64,000 nucleotides of DNA from contig LATX02000217.1 in NCBI GenBank assembly GCA_001466705.2, positions 186,001-250,000 on the forward strand. The letters are read 5' to 3'. This DNA is from Moniliophthora roreri. Taxonomy: Eukaryota > Basidiomycota > Agaricomycetes > Agaricales > Marasmiaceae. The notes under the pieces are model-generated. The model searched no databases. It saw only the letters and a list, made by a program, of their open reading frames with translations, and was not told where the DNA came from. Both the position numbers and the translations under genes were made by a program. Positions 34,466 to 46,623 of the stretch are shown here, in pieces. Each line of letters begins with the position of its first letter. Positions within the stretch are counted from its first letter, which is position 1.

Positions 34466-37175
34466 CGCCCAGACTCGCCGACGCAGTGCTCTGTCTAACT
34501 GATAACGCAGCATTGACAACAATGGCTCGCTAGATTCATAACCATAAGCACGCATAGTTCCAGAGTAGAGAACATAGACTCACTGTCTGACTGGTCAACT
34601 GCTTGACCAGAGGTACCTGGGGGGAGATACGGCGGTGACTCGGGCGGTGATTGGGAAGCATCGGGTAGAGATTGCGGAGGACTCGGTAGTGATTGGGAAA
34701 GATTAGGCAGCGGCTTGCGATATGCGGCTGACTTTGCGAATGATGAATCTGAATCGCTAAGTGATTCAGGGAAAAAGACTTTCCGTCGTTGCTTCATCAA
34801 GCACTTGATCTGAATCAAGTCATCCTCCTATGTGCAGAGAACTCAATGCCGGGACACAAGGCAAGATCAGCACAGCACTACACACCTTGATCCAATTCCC
34901 CAAGACTGTTTTACAGGTGTCATTCTGAATATCTTTAAATAATTGACCATGGTTGTCCATGAGTGCACCAGATACCCTCCTGAACACCTCTCCATTGGTT
35001 CTTTTGACACATGTAACAACCCAGCCCTCTGGGAGCATACCATGATTATTACCAAGTGGTATCAAAAGAGCATGACCCTTCCAAGCAAGAGTTGCCTCCC
35101 TAGCAGAGTACAGTTTCTGCAGCAGCACTTTTTGAGACTCGGCCAGATCATATCCATCAAAGAGCTCTCGCTCCCACTTGAAGGTCCACCAAATTGCTTT
35201 GTGCTGCGAGACTGTTGATGGAAAAGCAATGCAAAAACCCTGGAGAAAAGATTCCCATATCTCAACAAAGTGTTGAGTACTTTCCCCGAAAGACTGTGAA
35301 GTTTGATTAGACGCCGTTGCAATAAATAGATGAACACATCTGAGATACAGACCTTTGCCCACTTGATAACACGCCCCCAAAGAAGGAAGTAAAGGTTGAA
35401 GCCATAGAACATGCACGCTGCAACAAAGGGATATGGATCAAATCCGCTCAGTGCCGCAAGCAGATCCAGGCTTGGGGACTCAATTTCCCTGCAGTAGACA
35501 TCCCAACGTCTGCATGAATATGTCATCAGTTGATGACTTCTGTCTCGGAGTGTGGCTTCCCACAGTGAAAAGGTGGTTGTGAAATCAGATTGTGGGTGGT
35601 AGAGGGGGTAATGCGGTTTAAGGGTTGAGAGTGTGTGCAGGAGTAGTGTTGCTACACAGTCATAGTATTCCGACTTGGACATATGCGGGGCATGATGCTG
35701 TCTAGAGCGGTTGGGATCAGAGAGGAACTCGGTAAATGAGGCATGTGCGGTATGTATGTCATGGTGGACATCCTCTGGGATCCGTAGTACTGAGTGTAGT
35801 CTGGACAGTATTGTCTCGACTTCACCCTGTTTGAGATGCAGTAGAAGTGCAATCATCTCAGAAGAGCGCCAAGAAATGTCCCCTCGATATGTGTCGCCAT
35901 CGGAGTCAGCGGGATGGTGAGAGTTGATAAGTAATCGCAGAACTGGTCGAACTTTCTCCCAACTCTTGCAGGTCGACAGTATCTGATGATACAGCAAATC
36001 CAGGTCTGAGTAAGGGGAGTCTATCCCATGATCGACGTAGATACGCAGAACAGTTTCCAGCCGATCCTGGGGTCGCTCGTCGCGAGTATCAAGGAACTTG
36101 ATCACCGTGGTCGCGAAAATGAACTGTCTGTCGGCCCTGCTGATGAGCTTATCGAAGGCGTCGTCGGAGGGCCATGATGTGCCTTCATGATGCAAGGCGC
36201 GCCGGTGCTTCTTTCGAAGAATGGCGAACTGGTCGGTAAAATATTTGTGGATATCCCAATATGCCTCATCCGATGAATTCACATCAAAATTCCCCAGAAT
36301 TGTGCCAAAGTCGTCAAAGATATCACGAATCTGCGGCTCTGGGCGACTGCAGATGAGGAATGTCCAAGACATGGAGGATCCGGGAATTCGGCGAGCAGCG
36401 GTGAATCTGTGAATAATCCCCAATAGTCTCTCTTGAGATGGATGCTTGATACATTCATCAAGACCATCGACAATGATGGTATTGGGAAGGCTGTCCAATT
36501 CTGTGATCCTGATCTTGGACCATGGTTCAACTATCAGTTTCTCGAACTGACTCTCGAAGGATGTGCGAAAGATGTTGGGGTCTGCACGGATTATCTCCAT
36601 GATGATTGGACCCAGCGCAGGACGTAGCGGCGAATTCGGTTTGCAAAACTGATATACAAGACTGGCGACAAAAGGTTCCAGTTTGTCTCGAGTGGAGTCG
36701 TTCCGGGAAAAGAAAAAGGTTGCAGCGACCTTTCTGCCCATGTATGCCTCTGCCAGATTCTGTGCTATGGCTGATTTTCCTATGCCCGCAGTGCCATGGA
36801 GCCAAAAGACTTTGGTAGCCTTCGAGTCATCCTCAATCCACTCGCCCAGCTTCTTGAGGATCTGGGTACGAGTACCAGGATGGCAATTAGGTGGGGGGAA
36901 TCGTTGTTCGGAGTCGTAGCATGCATTGGCCGCAGCTTTCTGTGCGAGCATACTGAGTGTCTCTAGCGAAACTTCAAGATGACCATGGTTATCAACATTG
37001 TCCTGTAGCGAGGGTACGAAAACTCACTTGGATCATCGAGATTCTCAGATATACCCCCATTATTATAGACATTGGTCATACTCCCGTGCACTTCATATGC
37101 ATTGACGTTCTGATCCCTTCCCACAGTGTTATGAGCATCTCCGTGTACGATAGCGCCTTTTGATCCATTAAACAT
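34461..37175 (-). CDS. NACHT-domain STAND (NLR-like) NTPase
   Basis: A signal-transducing NTPase of the type used in fungal self/non-self recognition. It starts at 37175 with MFNGSKGAIVHGDAHNTVGR and the DQNVNAY linker. A 56-nt intron joins LDDP to ISLETLSMLAQKAAA. NACHT motifs follow: Walker A GTAGIGKS (about residues 109-116), the FFFSRND block, Walker B TIIVDGLDEC (about 214-223), and FLICSRPEPQIRDIF. A helical region follows, with the LLLHLKQGEVETILSRLHSV and HASFTEFLSDPNRS blocks usual after agaricomycete NACHT domains. Two more introns lead to an unfamiliar C-terminal part of about 110 residues and a Pro/Ser-rich tail, with the stop at 34461 or, without the last intron, at 34495. No WD, ankyrin or TPR repeats are seen. 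A spliced upstream exon (37300-37566) may add residues. Confidence 0.85.
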
Positions 37176-37851
37176 GTGAGGAAATGAATCGAGCTAAGGT
37201 ATGATGCGGGGAGGGAAGTATCGTGTCTGTGCAGTGCACTGCCCCCGCCAGAAAGAACCAGGCGTCAATTGGAGCGTCTACCGACAGAAACACCGTACTC
37301 ACCTTAGATAGTTGAACCTCTCTGTATCTGGTTACCTCTCCGCTGCCATCTTGTTGTGCACGCTCGGAAATCTTGACCAAAATGATATCCACGAAGTATC
37401 TACTCGGAGAGCAGTTTCCCTGAGAGATCGAACGAGTGTAGGCAACTTTGTAGGGCAAGGAGAGAGAGAAGAGGATGTCACTTGCATAGATTGATGTAGT
37501 CCTTCCTATGTTATTCCAGGCAACCCAAACCCGGCCGACGGTAGGCCTCGCCACATGTGACCACATGAAGGGTGAACGAGTAACAGCATGAGGGCTTATA
37601 TAAATAATTGCGGCACTATTTCTAATTAATCTTGCCTGTTCCGTTTACCCTCGACTAGAACCCATCACTCAGGGAGATGACCGATGCGCTTGCGAGGAAG
37701 CACGGAAGGTGGTGCTACTACCAAAACCCGTATATATATTGCATAACAACGGACACTCACAAACACGTTATTCAGAATCTACACTAGCTAGATACACAAT
37801 AAATCAGAAGAATCTCAGCCAAGGACAAATTACAGGCCTAGTTAGTTTCGG
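37176..37851. other. Upstream region of the NACHT gene with possible extra exon
   Basis: A minus-strand frame from 37566 runs to RYREVQLSK at a good GT donor (near 37300). The nearest acceptor (near 37196) continues LDSFPHMFNG in frame with the NACHT protein. This could be an N-terminal extension, but its sequence shows no domain I know. The right copy of the direct repeat lies at 37648-37783. Confidence 0.4.
37648..37783. repeat. Degenerate direct repeat, right copy
   Basis: Right copy of the repeat that brackets the NACHT gene (left copy 34308-34465). The identical core TATATATTGCATAACAA lies at 37733-37749. It sits in the 3' flank of the coiled-coil gene that ends at 37852. Confidence 0.65.
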
Positions 37852-40800
37852 TCAAGAACGATACACTTGCATCGACGGAGATATTGGCATTGACATCACA
37901 TACGGAGATCCACCCGGCCCTGTCCTTGAATTGGCCAACGTATTCTCCTGCGTCTGAACATCAAATTCCGAATCACTATCACTCGGCGACCCACCACCAC
38001 TCCCACTCCCACTAGCTGTCCGACTACCAATCGAATCAGTCGCAGGGAACCCTCTCAAGTGGAATGGTAAAGGTGACTTTCCAGACGTTGAAGCTGAAGT
38101 TGAAACCGGGTTTCGCCAATTGGACTTCATAGCACTCGGAAGGGGTTGAGCGGAAGATAGAGGTGTGACACCAGCGTGCATACTGGAACGCTTACTACTC
38201 TGACTCTGGCTCCTTGGACTACTGCCGCCGGGCAACATTTGGTCCGTCGCAGCAACCATTGATGGAGAAAAATTTCCCGCCACGGCTCCTGCACCCATTC
38301 GGGGTGTTCCTCTCCAGTTGAGTGTAGGATTAGGTATAGGGATCGGTGTACCGTTGTCAGGAGTTGCGGCTGCTGAAGGTGGTCGCGGTGGTTCGAAATG
38401 ACCACTCGAGGCACTACTATATACCTGAGGTGCTCTTGTAGTATCACCCCACGACACGACCTGTGGTGGCCTCGGAAGCGGATTACTCAGAGGTTCTCCG
38501 GGACCAGGTGGCCATCGGTTGCCTCCAGACGAAGATGAAGATGGTGCAGGTGTCGGTCCCATTGCAAATCTGGTGCCGGTACCGTACTTTGGCGCCGCGG
38601 AGCCTAGCGATGACGAAGACCTCACAAGGGGCGACCCACCGGTAACTACACCAGGAGGTATAGCACCCATAGGCGAGCCAGAGTACAAAGCATTCATCAA
38701 ATTCCTCCGAGAGGATGTAGTCGAGCCTTCTGTTTCTGTATCTTCGCCGTCGTCGTCGTCATCCTGATTGTATGTGCGAGGAACAGGACGTTGAGGTTGT
38801 CCGGGAGAAGGTTGGACGTGTGTTAGTATGAAACCAGCTGGAAGACCGTTGTTGACTGGTACGGGAACACGTCCTCCCACTGAAGCTTGGGCCTGAGCTG
38901 ACTTCAGCTTGGCGAGTCCCTGTCCAGGAATAACGGGAGGTCCAGAATCAGGATCGAGGGCTATCGGTGCTAAATCCATAGGTGAACGATTCGGACTAAG
39001 ATACCCTGGTGTCATTCGTTGATCTGGTGGTATGTAGCCGTAGCCATAACTACCACCTGCAGGAGGAGCGATAGAAGGCTGATAACCCGAGCCAGACCCC
39101 GATGCTGAGCCTGAAGGACCCGATCGACTCATACCCATACTCATGCCCATACTTTGAGTAGTGTTGAATGGCGCATAATCACCAGAATGACCTCCGTTGC
39201 TTTCTGGGACGGGTGTTCTGGTATCTGCAGATGTTGGTCGAGACTAGAACAATTGTGTGAGATGACGGTGTTTTCAGAAAGAAATGGGGAAGGGGTGCTT
39301 ACCGGAGGCTCAATGTTTATGTTGATACTAGCCGACCTCGTACTACGTGTACTCCCCGACGAAGTTCGACGTCGAAGATCGTTATCATAAACGCTATACC
39401 TATTACTGCTCAAATTACTATCCAACGTCCCTTGGCTGTCCGAAGTATGAAAAGGCGGTCTACCAGCCGATAGAGGAGGATGAAGGAACGATGAGGGATA
39501 TGCGTTTGAGGCTCGGGGGGTTTGAGACTTTGCAAATCAGAAAAAAGTCAACGTCGTCGTATCACCCAAAGAGAAAAGAACAACTCACCCTTTCCTGTTC
39601 CTGCTCCTGCTCCTGTTCCTGCACCTGCCCAACCAAACTCAAACTCTTTCTCCACTCATCCACCCTCGAAGACGTATCGCTCCGCTGACTCTGACTCAAC
39701 CCCGTATTATGGGGTGTCAACATCCTAGGTGTACCTTCCGTGGACTGTTCGTATATCGTACTTAATTCTCTCCTTCTTTCTCCTCCCCCGAGTCGGGCGT
39801 TGAATCCGAAATCACCACCACCGGTAGAAGACCCGTTGGACCCTGCGTACCCCGGAACACCACCCCCACCAGCGCCAACGCTCCCAGCAGACGAAGGAGG
39901 CACAGGAGCAGCAGGGAAAGAACGTAATCCTCCTGCAATAGCTGTTATCCCAGTCATCGTAGAAGGCGTGCTAACCTCAGCTTCACGTTCACTTGCACGT
40001 TCTTCTGTTCTAGAGCTGTTTCTGGAAGAGGTTTGAGGTACAGGCGCTTGGACAACCTGTTCTGTTGGTGATTGAGGAGGAACGCTCATCTGTGGTGGGA
40101 TAAATGTTGATTGTGGTTGCGCTGGTGCTGGTGCTGGTGCTGGAGGTTCCGGGGGTATATTGATCGGAGGTTCTGGCATTGGTACGTACTCCAATATACC
40201 GGAATCTACTTGTGGGGATTGAGATTGTTGAGGAGGAAGTGTATTCATAGGCGGTGGGGGCTGGTTAAAAGGCGATTGGACGAGCGGTTGTGTCTGTGTC
40301 TGCGTCGAAGCCTGAGATTGAGAAGTTGGTGAAGGCGGAGTATATTGGACAGGTTCCCGGATTGCGATGACCTCTGGTTCGGATGGCTGTGATGATGGGG
40401 TATAAGTTGAGTTGGGTGTAGGCTGGGATTGTGGTTGATAAGGTACAGGCGGGAGCTGCTGCTGTTGCAAGGGCACAACAGGCGAACCTGTATTGCTCTC
40501 GCGGCCGTAGCCATTGTATTCTCGAGAAACCTGAGAGGGTCTGGGTGGAGGTATAGGTAGCGCTGGGGAAGACGGTGCTGTAGATGGTGGTGGTTGCGAC
40601 GGTGTCTGCTGCGAGGGCGTCTGTTGGACGACGGGTGGTGGAATCGGCGGCGCTGCGGCTGTCTCCACTACAGGTGTCTCGTTCCTGCTGGTGTGATGAG
40701 ACTGACTTTTCCGTGGTTCAGGGTCACGGTGCGCGTGTTGACCTCCACGGGTAGAGTTTGATTGCCTACGAGAAGACTCTGCCTCACGTCTGGACGTGGG

Positions 40801-41924
40801 TCTCGATGTCATCGAGAGGTGTCGTGACCTAGGATGGTGGTGCTCGTCGCGTTTTCTGTCGCGTGGATGGCTGCTTATTGGTCTCGAAGAGTAGGCCGCT
40901 TCTTGATCACTGTCTTCATCGTCATTATACTCTTCGATGTAAGCATGACCGTCTCCTACAATCTCTGAGCCATAATAGTCGTCATAGCCTCCAGAGAGCT
41001 CTAGTTCCTTCATCCTAGCAGAGGCAACCTCTCTACCCAAGGTCAGACCCTGCTTGTAACCTTCGGACCGTCCTTGTTGTCTCGCTACCATGACCAGCTT
41101 TTCACCTCTGTATTTACGTGCAGCCATCCTTGCATGTACAACAGCCTTTTCCGCTTCATTCCTCCTCTCATCCAGGACTCTAACAGACTCATGTGCCCTC
41201 CGGACTTCATCCTCGGCCTGCCTCAGCTTGAGCCTATACGTCTCCAGCTCCAGCTTCATACGATGAGCCTCATCCTTTGCCTGAGCTGCATCTGTGGAGA
41301 GCTTTGCCTTGTCCAACAGAGACTTGTTTTCTATAGCTCGTTTAGCCGCCTCCGCTTCTACTGCGCGCTGCGTGGCAGATTCGAGTTGAGAAACCGTAGC
41401 AGCGAGGATTTTCCGTGTCTTTTTGCTCACTGACTCGTCTTTGAGGAGCAATTTGACCAATGTTGATGAGGGGACATCGGAGAGGGATTTGACTCGGGCT
41501 CTAGATTGAGTGTCGCCGCCGCTACCGTTAGCCTTCTTCAGAGGTTTCTCTGGATATGGGTCATAGTCATAGATGTATCTGGGAGGTTTCTCGTAGTTTG
41601 TATTCTTGGGAAGAGGAGGGATATGTTTTTGCAAGTCTGGGTCGGTGGGTATTGGGAAGGATATCGGTGTTGGTTCGTCCACTGTCTTTGCTGAGAAACT
41701 GGAATATCTTTGAGTATATAAAAATGAAGATATAGAAACTAGACTACTCACGCTATACCTGAATCCCTAGCATGGTGCATTGGAGAGCTTTGGCGACCAT
41801 GAAGCTCAAGGACGGAGTTGTACCGATTTTGAACCGTGAGATCGCGTGAGACCACTGCAACTGCACAACTCTCACACTGAACTCTGCTGGACTCACAGCT
41901 TGTCGCCATTCTTTCACCTTCCAT
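37852..41924 (-). CDS. Large disordered protein with central coiled coil
   Basis: A four-exon gene for a protein of roughly 1260 residues. I placed the start at 41924 (MEGERMATSCESSRVQCESC), the first ATG after an in-frame stop; exon 1 then joins across an intron near 41710-41755 to FSAKTVDEPTPISFPIPTD. Residues of about 120-280 form a coiled coil, including ATVSQLESATQRAVEAEAAK and TYRLKLRQAEDEVRRAHESV, followed by RGEKLVMVARQQGRSEGYKQ. The remainder is low-complexity Pro/Gln/Ser-rich, with a QEQEQEQEQE run at the end of exon 2. Two more introns lead to the last exon (SMGMSMGMSRSGPSG), ending SPSMQVYRS. No enzymatic domain is visible. It is divergent from the coiled-coil gene on its right with only 68 bp between start codons. 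Confidence 0.8.
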
Positions 41925-41992
41925 GCTTGTGGATTCCTGTTCGAGCTGCTATTCATCTCTGTACTCGCATCGCTATCAAAGTCACGCTGTGA
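41925..41992. promoter_or_regulatory. 68-bp region between divergent start codons
   Basis: Only 68 bp separate the two ATG codons of divergent coiled-coil genes, so the promoters must overlap each other or the opposite 5' UTR and coding region. No TATA box is obvious. Confidence 0.6.
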
Positions 41993-43838
41993 ATGGGGTC
42001 CCGTAATACTGCAGGAGTAACGGGAAAGGATAAGGAGGTCTGTGTGTTTTCAACTCTTGTTGACGAGTGATATAGTAACTTTTTGCACAGATTGAACTCC
42101 TCAAATCAAAGTTGGAAGCCTACGAAATACTTACATCCCAGCTTAAGAATCGCCTTCTTTATACCCAGGACGCCTTACAATCCACCCACTCGTCTCATTT
42201 GCAAGAACTCGCACTCGAAAAGGAAGCAAATGAACGTCTACAACTACGATATGATCGTTCAAAGCAAATTCTAAGGACATTAAGAAAGGAAAAGGATGAC
42301 TTGAAAGAGGCGTTTGATGTACTGTTGCAGAAAGGTGGGTTGGGGTAGTCGTCGAACAATGTTCTATTGGTAATCCCCTGTTTTTTGTAGTCGAAGTATG
42401 CAATAATTATGCTTCATGGCCTTTTCCTCGGATTCATATGGCAGTTCCTGCTTCGTCCCTAGACCCCATCGAAGAACAGCGACCACAGCACAACATAGAT
42501 CATGAAGCAGCATATAGCTCTGCCATGATGATCAAGTTGACTCGAGAACGGGACGAAGCCAGAACGGAACGAGACTTCGTAATTAAAGAGTCTGTCGCAA
42601 AGTTATCTATGCTCGAAGCACAACTGGCTCTTCGTGATGCCGAGATTGAAGGACTGTCTGCTTCTCAGCGTCCAAGGTTACAGGAAGGCGAAGTACCCAT
42701 ATCCAGACTAAGCGGTGAAGACGCGTTACGGATATTTCGTTACAACGCCGCAAAGAACACGACGGTTCAAAAGGAGGTTAAACGTCTTCAAAAGCGGGTT
42801 TGTTCCAATTACTCCTAGTCTGTCATCGAGTCTGAATATATTTACCTGATAGCTCGAAACACCGCCAGAAGGTTCTGCCCCTCGAGTTGTAGACGAGTTT
42901 AACCGCGAGCTGGAAGATTTAGCTTCAAAGCTGGAAGCACTTCGGTTGGAAAAGGAGAAGCTGTTGGATTTCATTTCCGCTAATAAGGAACAGGTGCAGG
43001 TATGTCTGTACTTGGTCAACTCATAACATAACGCTAACGATGGATCTAACCAGGCACCTCCACCCTCTGATGTCCCAGCCGAACCAACTCCTACTCGTGA
43101 AGAGCTCCAAGCTGCTTATAAGGAAGTCGTTCAACGCGCAGACACACTAGCGAGGGAAAACGAACGATTACGACTTTTACTCAACGCGAAGGATAAACGA
43201 GTAAGTTGACACACCCATCCTATTCAGGCAAGTACTCATTCATAATTCGTCAGGACAAGGAAACACAGACACAGACAAACGATGATAAGGCGTCCTACGA
43301 CGATGATGATGACGGCGAACGATCGATGGAAATAGCAACACCGCTATTTCCGAGTACACTTGTCCTTCGGTCGTTATCTTCCTCACGGCGTTCATCTGCT
43401 CGGACTTCACCACGTTCACCTCAGCCTTCTCCCGACCTTGAAGTCGACCCATCGAGTATCATGCTACCTCCCAGCCCATTAATCGACATTGATTCAGAGG
43501 ATGACGATATACACCTACACCCACAACCGGGTCCTCAAGCCCAATCAACTCCTCTTGCCTTCCTATCTCCTCAGTCTCATATGGATTTAGATTGGGACCG
43601 TGGGCCTACACCTTCACCTGACAGGACGTTTCGATTGAGTTCTCTTTCTCCTATACCCGGTCCCACACTTCGACCATCACCATTACCTTCAACACATAGC
43701 CCCGGAGGCGAGGTCTACAGGTTAGAAGAAGAGCTCGCAGAAGCTCAGAAGAAACTTTTGGAGGGTGAAGAGGCGGTCGATGAGTTGAAGGCTTTGATTG
43801 AGGATTTGGTGAGGCTTAGGACTCCGAGTCCTTCTTAG
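41993..43838 (+). CDS. Coiled-coil protein
   Basis: A gene of about seven exons encoding an elongated helical protein. It starts at 41993 (MGSRNTAGVTGKDKE) and a 53-nt intron joins E to IELLKSKLEAYEIL. Heptad-rich stretches include SHLQELALEKEANERLQLRY, KLTRERDEARTERDFVIKES and EDLASKLEALRLEKEKLLDF. The last exon is acidic and Ser/Pro-rich and ends with a final coiled coil (RLEEELAEAQKKLLEGEE) and the stop at 43836-43838. No catalytic domain is present. A scaffold role is plausible but unproven. It shares a 68-bp intergenic region with a second coiled-coil gene on the other strand, so co-expression is likely. Confidence 0.82.
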
Positions 43839-44012
43839 CACGGACCCTTTTTATCTATCGCTATCGCTCTTGTTTTGTATTCCTTGGATACGGATATGCT
43901 GTATCGATATAGCACGTAGCACTCGGTTTTGTTTTTGGGTATATTCGTATTGTGTATCTAGTTGTTGTGATCTGTACATATCATATCTCTCAAGTTCTGG
44001 TACCGATCTTAA

Positions 44013-44935
44013 TCAAGATTTGGAGGCACTACCGTCACCACCACCACCAGCCATATCTTTCCCTTTTTTACGACCCTTACTCCCCTGAGCCTTATTCTCC
44101 TTCTCTCCATCCGCCCTGACTTGGACATACTTCACACTACCACCCCGCAAGTTCTCCCAAACTCTCTTCGGATTTGGCTTTCCCTTCACAAACGTCACCT
44201 CCTCAGGCGGTGGAGGTACTCTCACCACGCTCTCCTCTTCCTCCTTCTCGGATGCCGCGCGTGATGCAGGACGTGAACTATTCGGCGTTGAATAAGACGA
44301 AACAGTGACTTTTTTAGTTTTGGAATTTAATGAAAGGACTTTATGCTGCTGCTGCTGGGTTACCGGTGCCAAAGTCTGGGAAACGGAAGAAAGAGCAGGA
44401 AACGCCCCAGCCTCCCTCCTAGCTTCCTCAATCGCACGTTCTCGTTCTGCCGCCTCTTTCGCTAGTGTATCCGCAATCTGAGTTTCTAGTTGTATGATAA
44501 CCGATTCTCTTTTTGTTCCATTGAGGAGATTCGAGTTGCACGATGGGCTTGGGCAGGAAAAGTGAGGGAGGTTTAGGGTACATAGAACGAGTCCGCATGT
44601 AAGACAGATGGGGGTGTATGTGGATAATGCGTGTTCTCGAGCTGGGTGTGTATGAGAACCGCAAAGTAAATAAGTATGTACATCACGACCATACCTTGAC
44701 AAAAACATCCACCCTTTGGATCTTTCACAGCTAAATTCCCACTGGAAGCCTTCAAACTATTCAATAGTCCTTCCAGTTTACGCACTTCCTTGCTCTTTGG
44801 AGGATCTTTGGGTGATGCAGTTCCTGATTTTCCTTTGCCTTTGTAGTTATTATTGTTTTGTTGATTGGAGTAAGATGGCTTTATTCTGTCTGAGGGAAGG
44901 GAAGTGTTATTCTTCGTCCAGGCGGTTCGGTGCAT
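44013..44935 (-). CDS. C2HC5 zinc-finger protein (TRIP4/Rqt4-like)
   Basis: A two-exon gene. I chose the start at 44935 (MHRTAWTKNNTSLPSDRI); an in-frame ATG at 45040 is the alternative. A basic, Asn-rich leader is followed by SKEVRKLEGLLNSLKASSGN. A 51-nt intron near 44641-44693 joins CFCQ to AREHALSTYTPICLTCG, then LVLCTLNLPHFSCPSPSC. This C-x-C, His, C-x-x-C, C, C-x-C arrangement matches the zf-C2HC5 domain of TRIP4/ASC-1 and yeast Rqt4, which belong to a complex that clears stalled ribosomes. Downstream is a coiled coil (DTLAKEAAERERAIEEARRE) and a Lys-rich C-terminus. The protein is shorter than human TRIP4 and lacks its C-terminal ASCH domain, as fungal Rqt4 does. It is convergent with the coiled-coil gene on its left. 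Confidence 0.78.
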
Positions 44936-45152
44936 GATGATGAGTGCGGTTGAATGATAGGCGCCGGACGTAGAGGTGTTTCTGACCACGATGCTCGCTG
45001 CGGCTAGAGTCTGCCACTGGAGACAATGGGTATGCGTCAAAGTGGTGAGTTGAAATAAAACATAAAGGGTATTGAATTCAACTGATTACAGCAGGTTTAT
45101 AGAGTCAAAAATGAGGATATAGATCAAGAACGTCGAGTGTACACAAGTACCA

Positions 45153-46391
45153 CTAGTTTCTTCTATTCCAGACATGCTCGTTTGCCATCTTTATCTCCTT
45201 CTTGAACGTGCCGTATCGATAGACCTTCGATTTCAACAAGACATTGACATCTCCAACGACATTTTTCTGTTTCAACCCAAAGGAAACCGGCAGGAAAACA
45301 TCACCAATGTCCTGTGTTCGACTTCGCGTTTTCTCCTCATTCTGCATGCAACCCGGGTCAAAAAGGTCCCTCGGATTTGGACAGAAAATCTCCAGCTGCT
45401 TTGACTTAAGGTGCTTCGTCATCATGGATTCAAAGACCAGCATCGAATCGACAAGTGCCTGTAGTTCTGTCCCGAATTTCGCGCGCACGATATCCGACAC
45501 CTCTGATGACTCCAAGACCATCCCCGCTACCACTAGGACAGAAGAGATATCGGAAATTAACGAGTCAAGAGCCGAATGCTTTGGGTCTTCCAAGCCTCTC
45601 AATCTCGCTTTCGTCAAAGCTTTCCAGCTTTGTGCAATGACGAGATTCTCTACGTCGAGTCCGATCAGCAAGGTGAGCATATCTCTAGAACGCGGAACAC
45701 ACCTTTATCCATCATTTCCTCGTAGATATCTTGCAAACGTCTATCCAGATCGTCATCCGAGGACCATTCACCGGCCACGGCCACAAGACCTTGTACAATG
45801 CGACACTGCAGAGCGATTTGGCGTACCACGGGGAATAATGTATCTTTGATAGCGAGCGACTGGAGCAGAGAGACGGCATCCTGTCCTACTGCGCTCACAA
45901 CCGAGTGTGTGAAGCCTTCTTCGGCCGCCTCTGTGAATTCGAAATAGGGAGAATTGGCAATTTGGGAGGCTATCCTCTCGACCCTAATGTTAATGGACGT
46001 AGCCTTCTCAATTATCTCCTCTTCTGTCAACCTGTCGGTGGTGTTGGTAAACAGGTCGGCAGCAGCCAATCGCTGCTCGCGATCCTTTAGCAGGCTGTCT
46101 TTTTGCTTCAAAAGTGCTTTGAGGTCTTTCACTTGACCGTGAAGATCATTTAATTTTTCGGTGACATAGAGGAGGTTCTGCTCCCATTCATCCCCTTGCT
46201 CATCAAATGTTTGGGATTTTAGTCGTTTGTTACCTCGGAATTCCTGGGGACCCGGGGACGTGATCTGGTTCACTTAGCTAGATAATCTGGTTTGGGCAAA
46301 GGTGAGATATACTCACGCTGGTCCTTTTGTTTTTCTGCTGAGGATGTGGCTTTCCATTAGTTTTAAGTGAGGATTTTGAAGTGGGTGGCAT
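45153..46391 (-). CDS. Hypothetical coiled-coil protein
   Basis: A three-exon gene. The start at 46391 gives MPPTSKSSLKTNGKPHPQQK, a short basic leader that is spliced to a second exon with a heptad-rich stretch (NLLYVTEKLNDLHGQVKDLK running to KQKDSLLKDREQRLA). The rest is mostly helical, with IAIQCRIVQGLVAVAGEWSS-like segments, and a third exon from LGLDVENLVIAQSWKALTKA that ends IKMANEHVWNRRN at 45153. I recognise no enzyme domain. Similar helical proteins of unknown function are frequent in agaricomycetes, which is background knowledge rather than a search result. The gene is divergent from the HSP70-like gene (about 230 bp). Confidence 0.75.
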
Positions 46392-46623
46392 CTTTAACCT
46401 AATTCAACAGCACGCCTGCTTTATGTAGTAATTAATTCGATCTCTTTTAGAAGCCGCTTTTCCTTTCTTATTCCGCAGTCATCAACTCAGTTTCTATGCA
46501 AACGTTTTGGAAGGATCTGGAAGATTCGGCTATCAAGAAGACAGAAATCCAAGCTCGTAAGTTGAGATCGTTCAATGCACGGGATGACTCAAAGCACTTT
46601 GAACTTGAACAGTGACATTGGCA

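Noticed and set aside
39740..40332. Open frames on the plus strand within the large disordered protein gene
   Set aside because: Antisense shadows of a repetitive Pro/Gln-rich coding exon.
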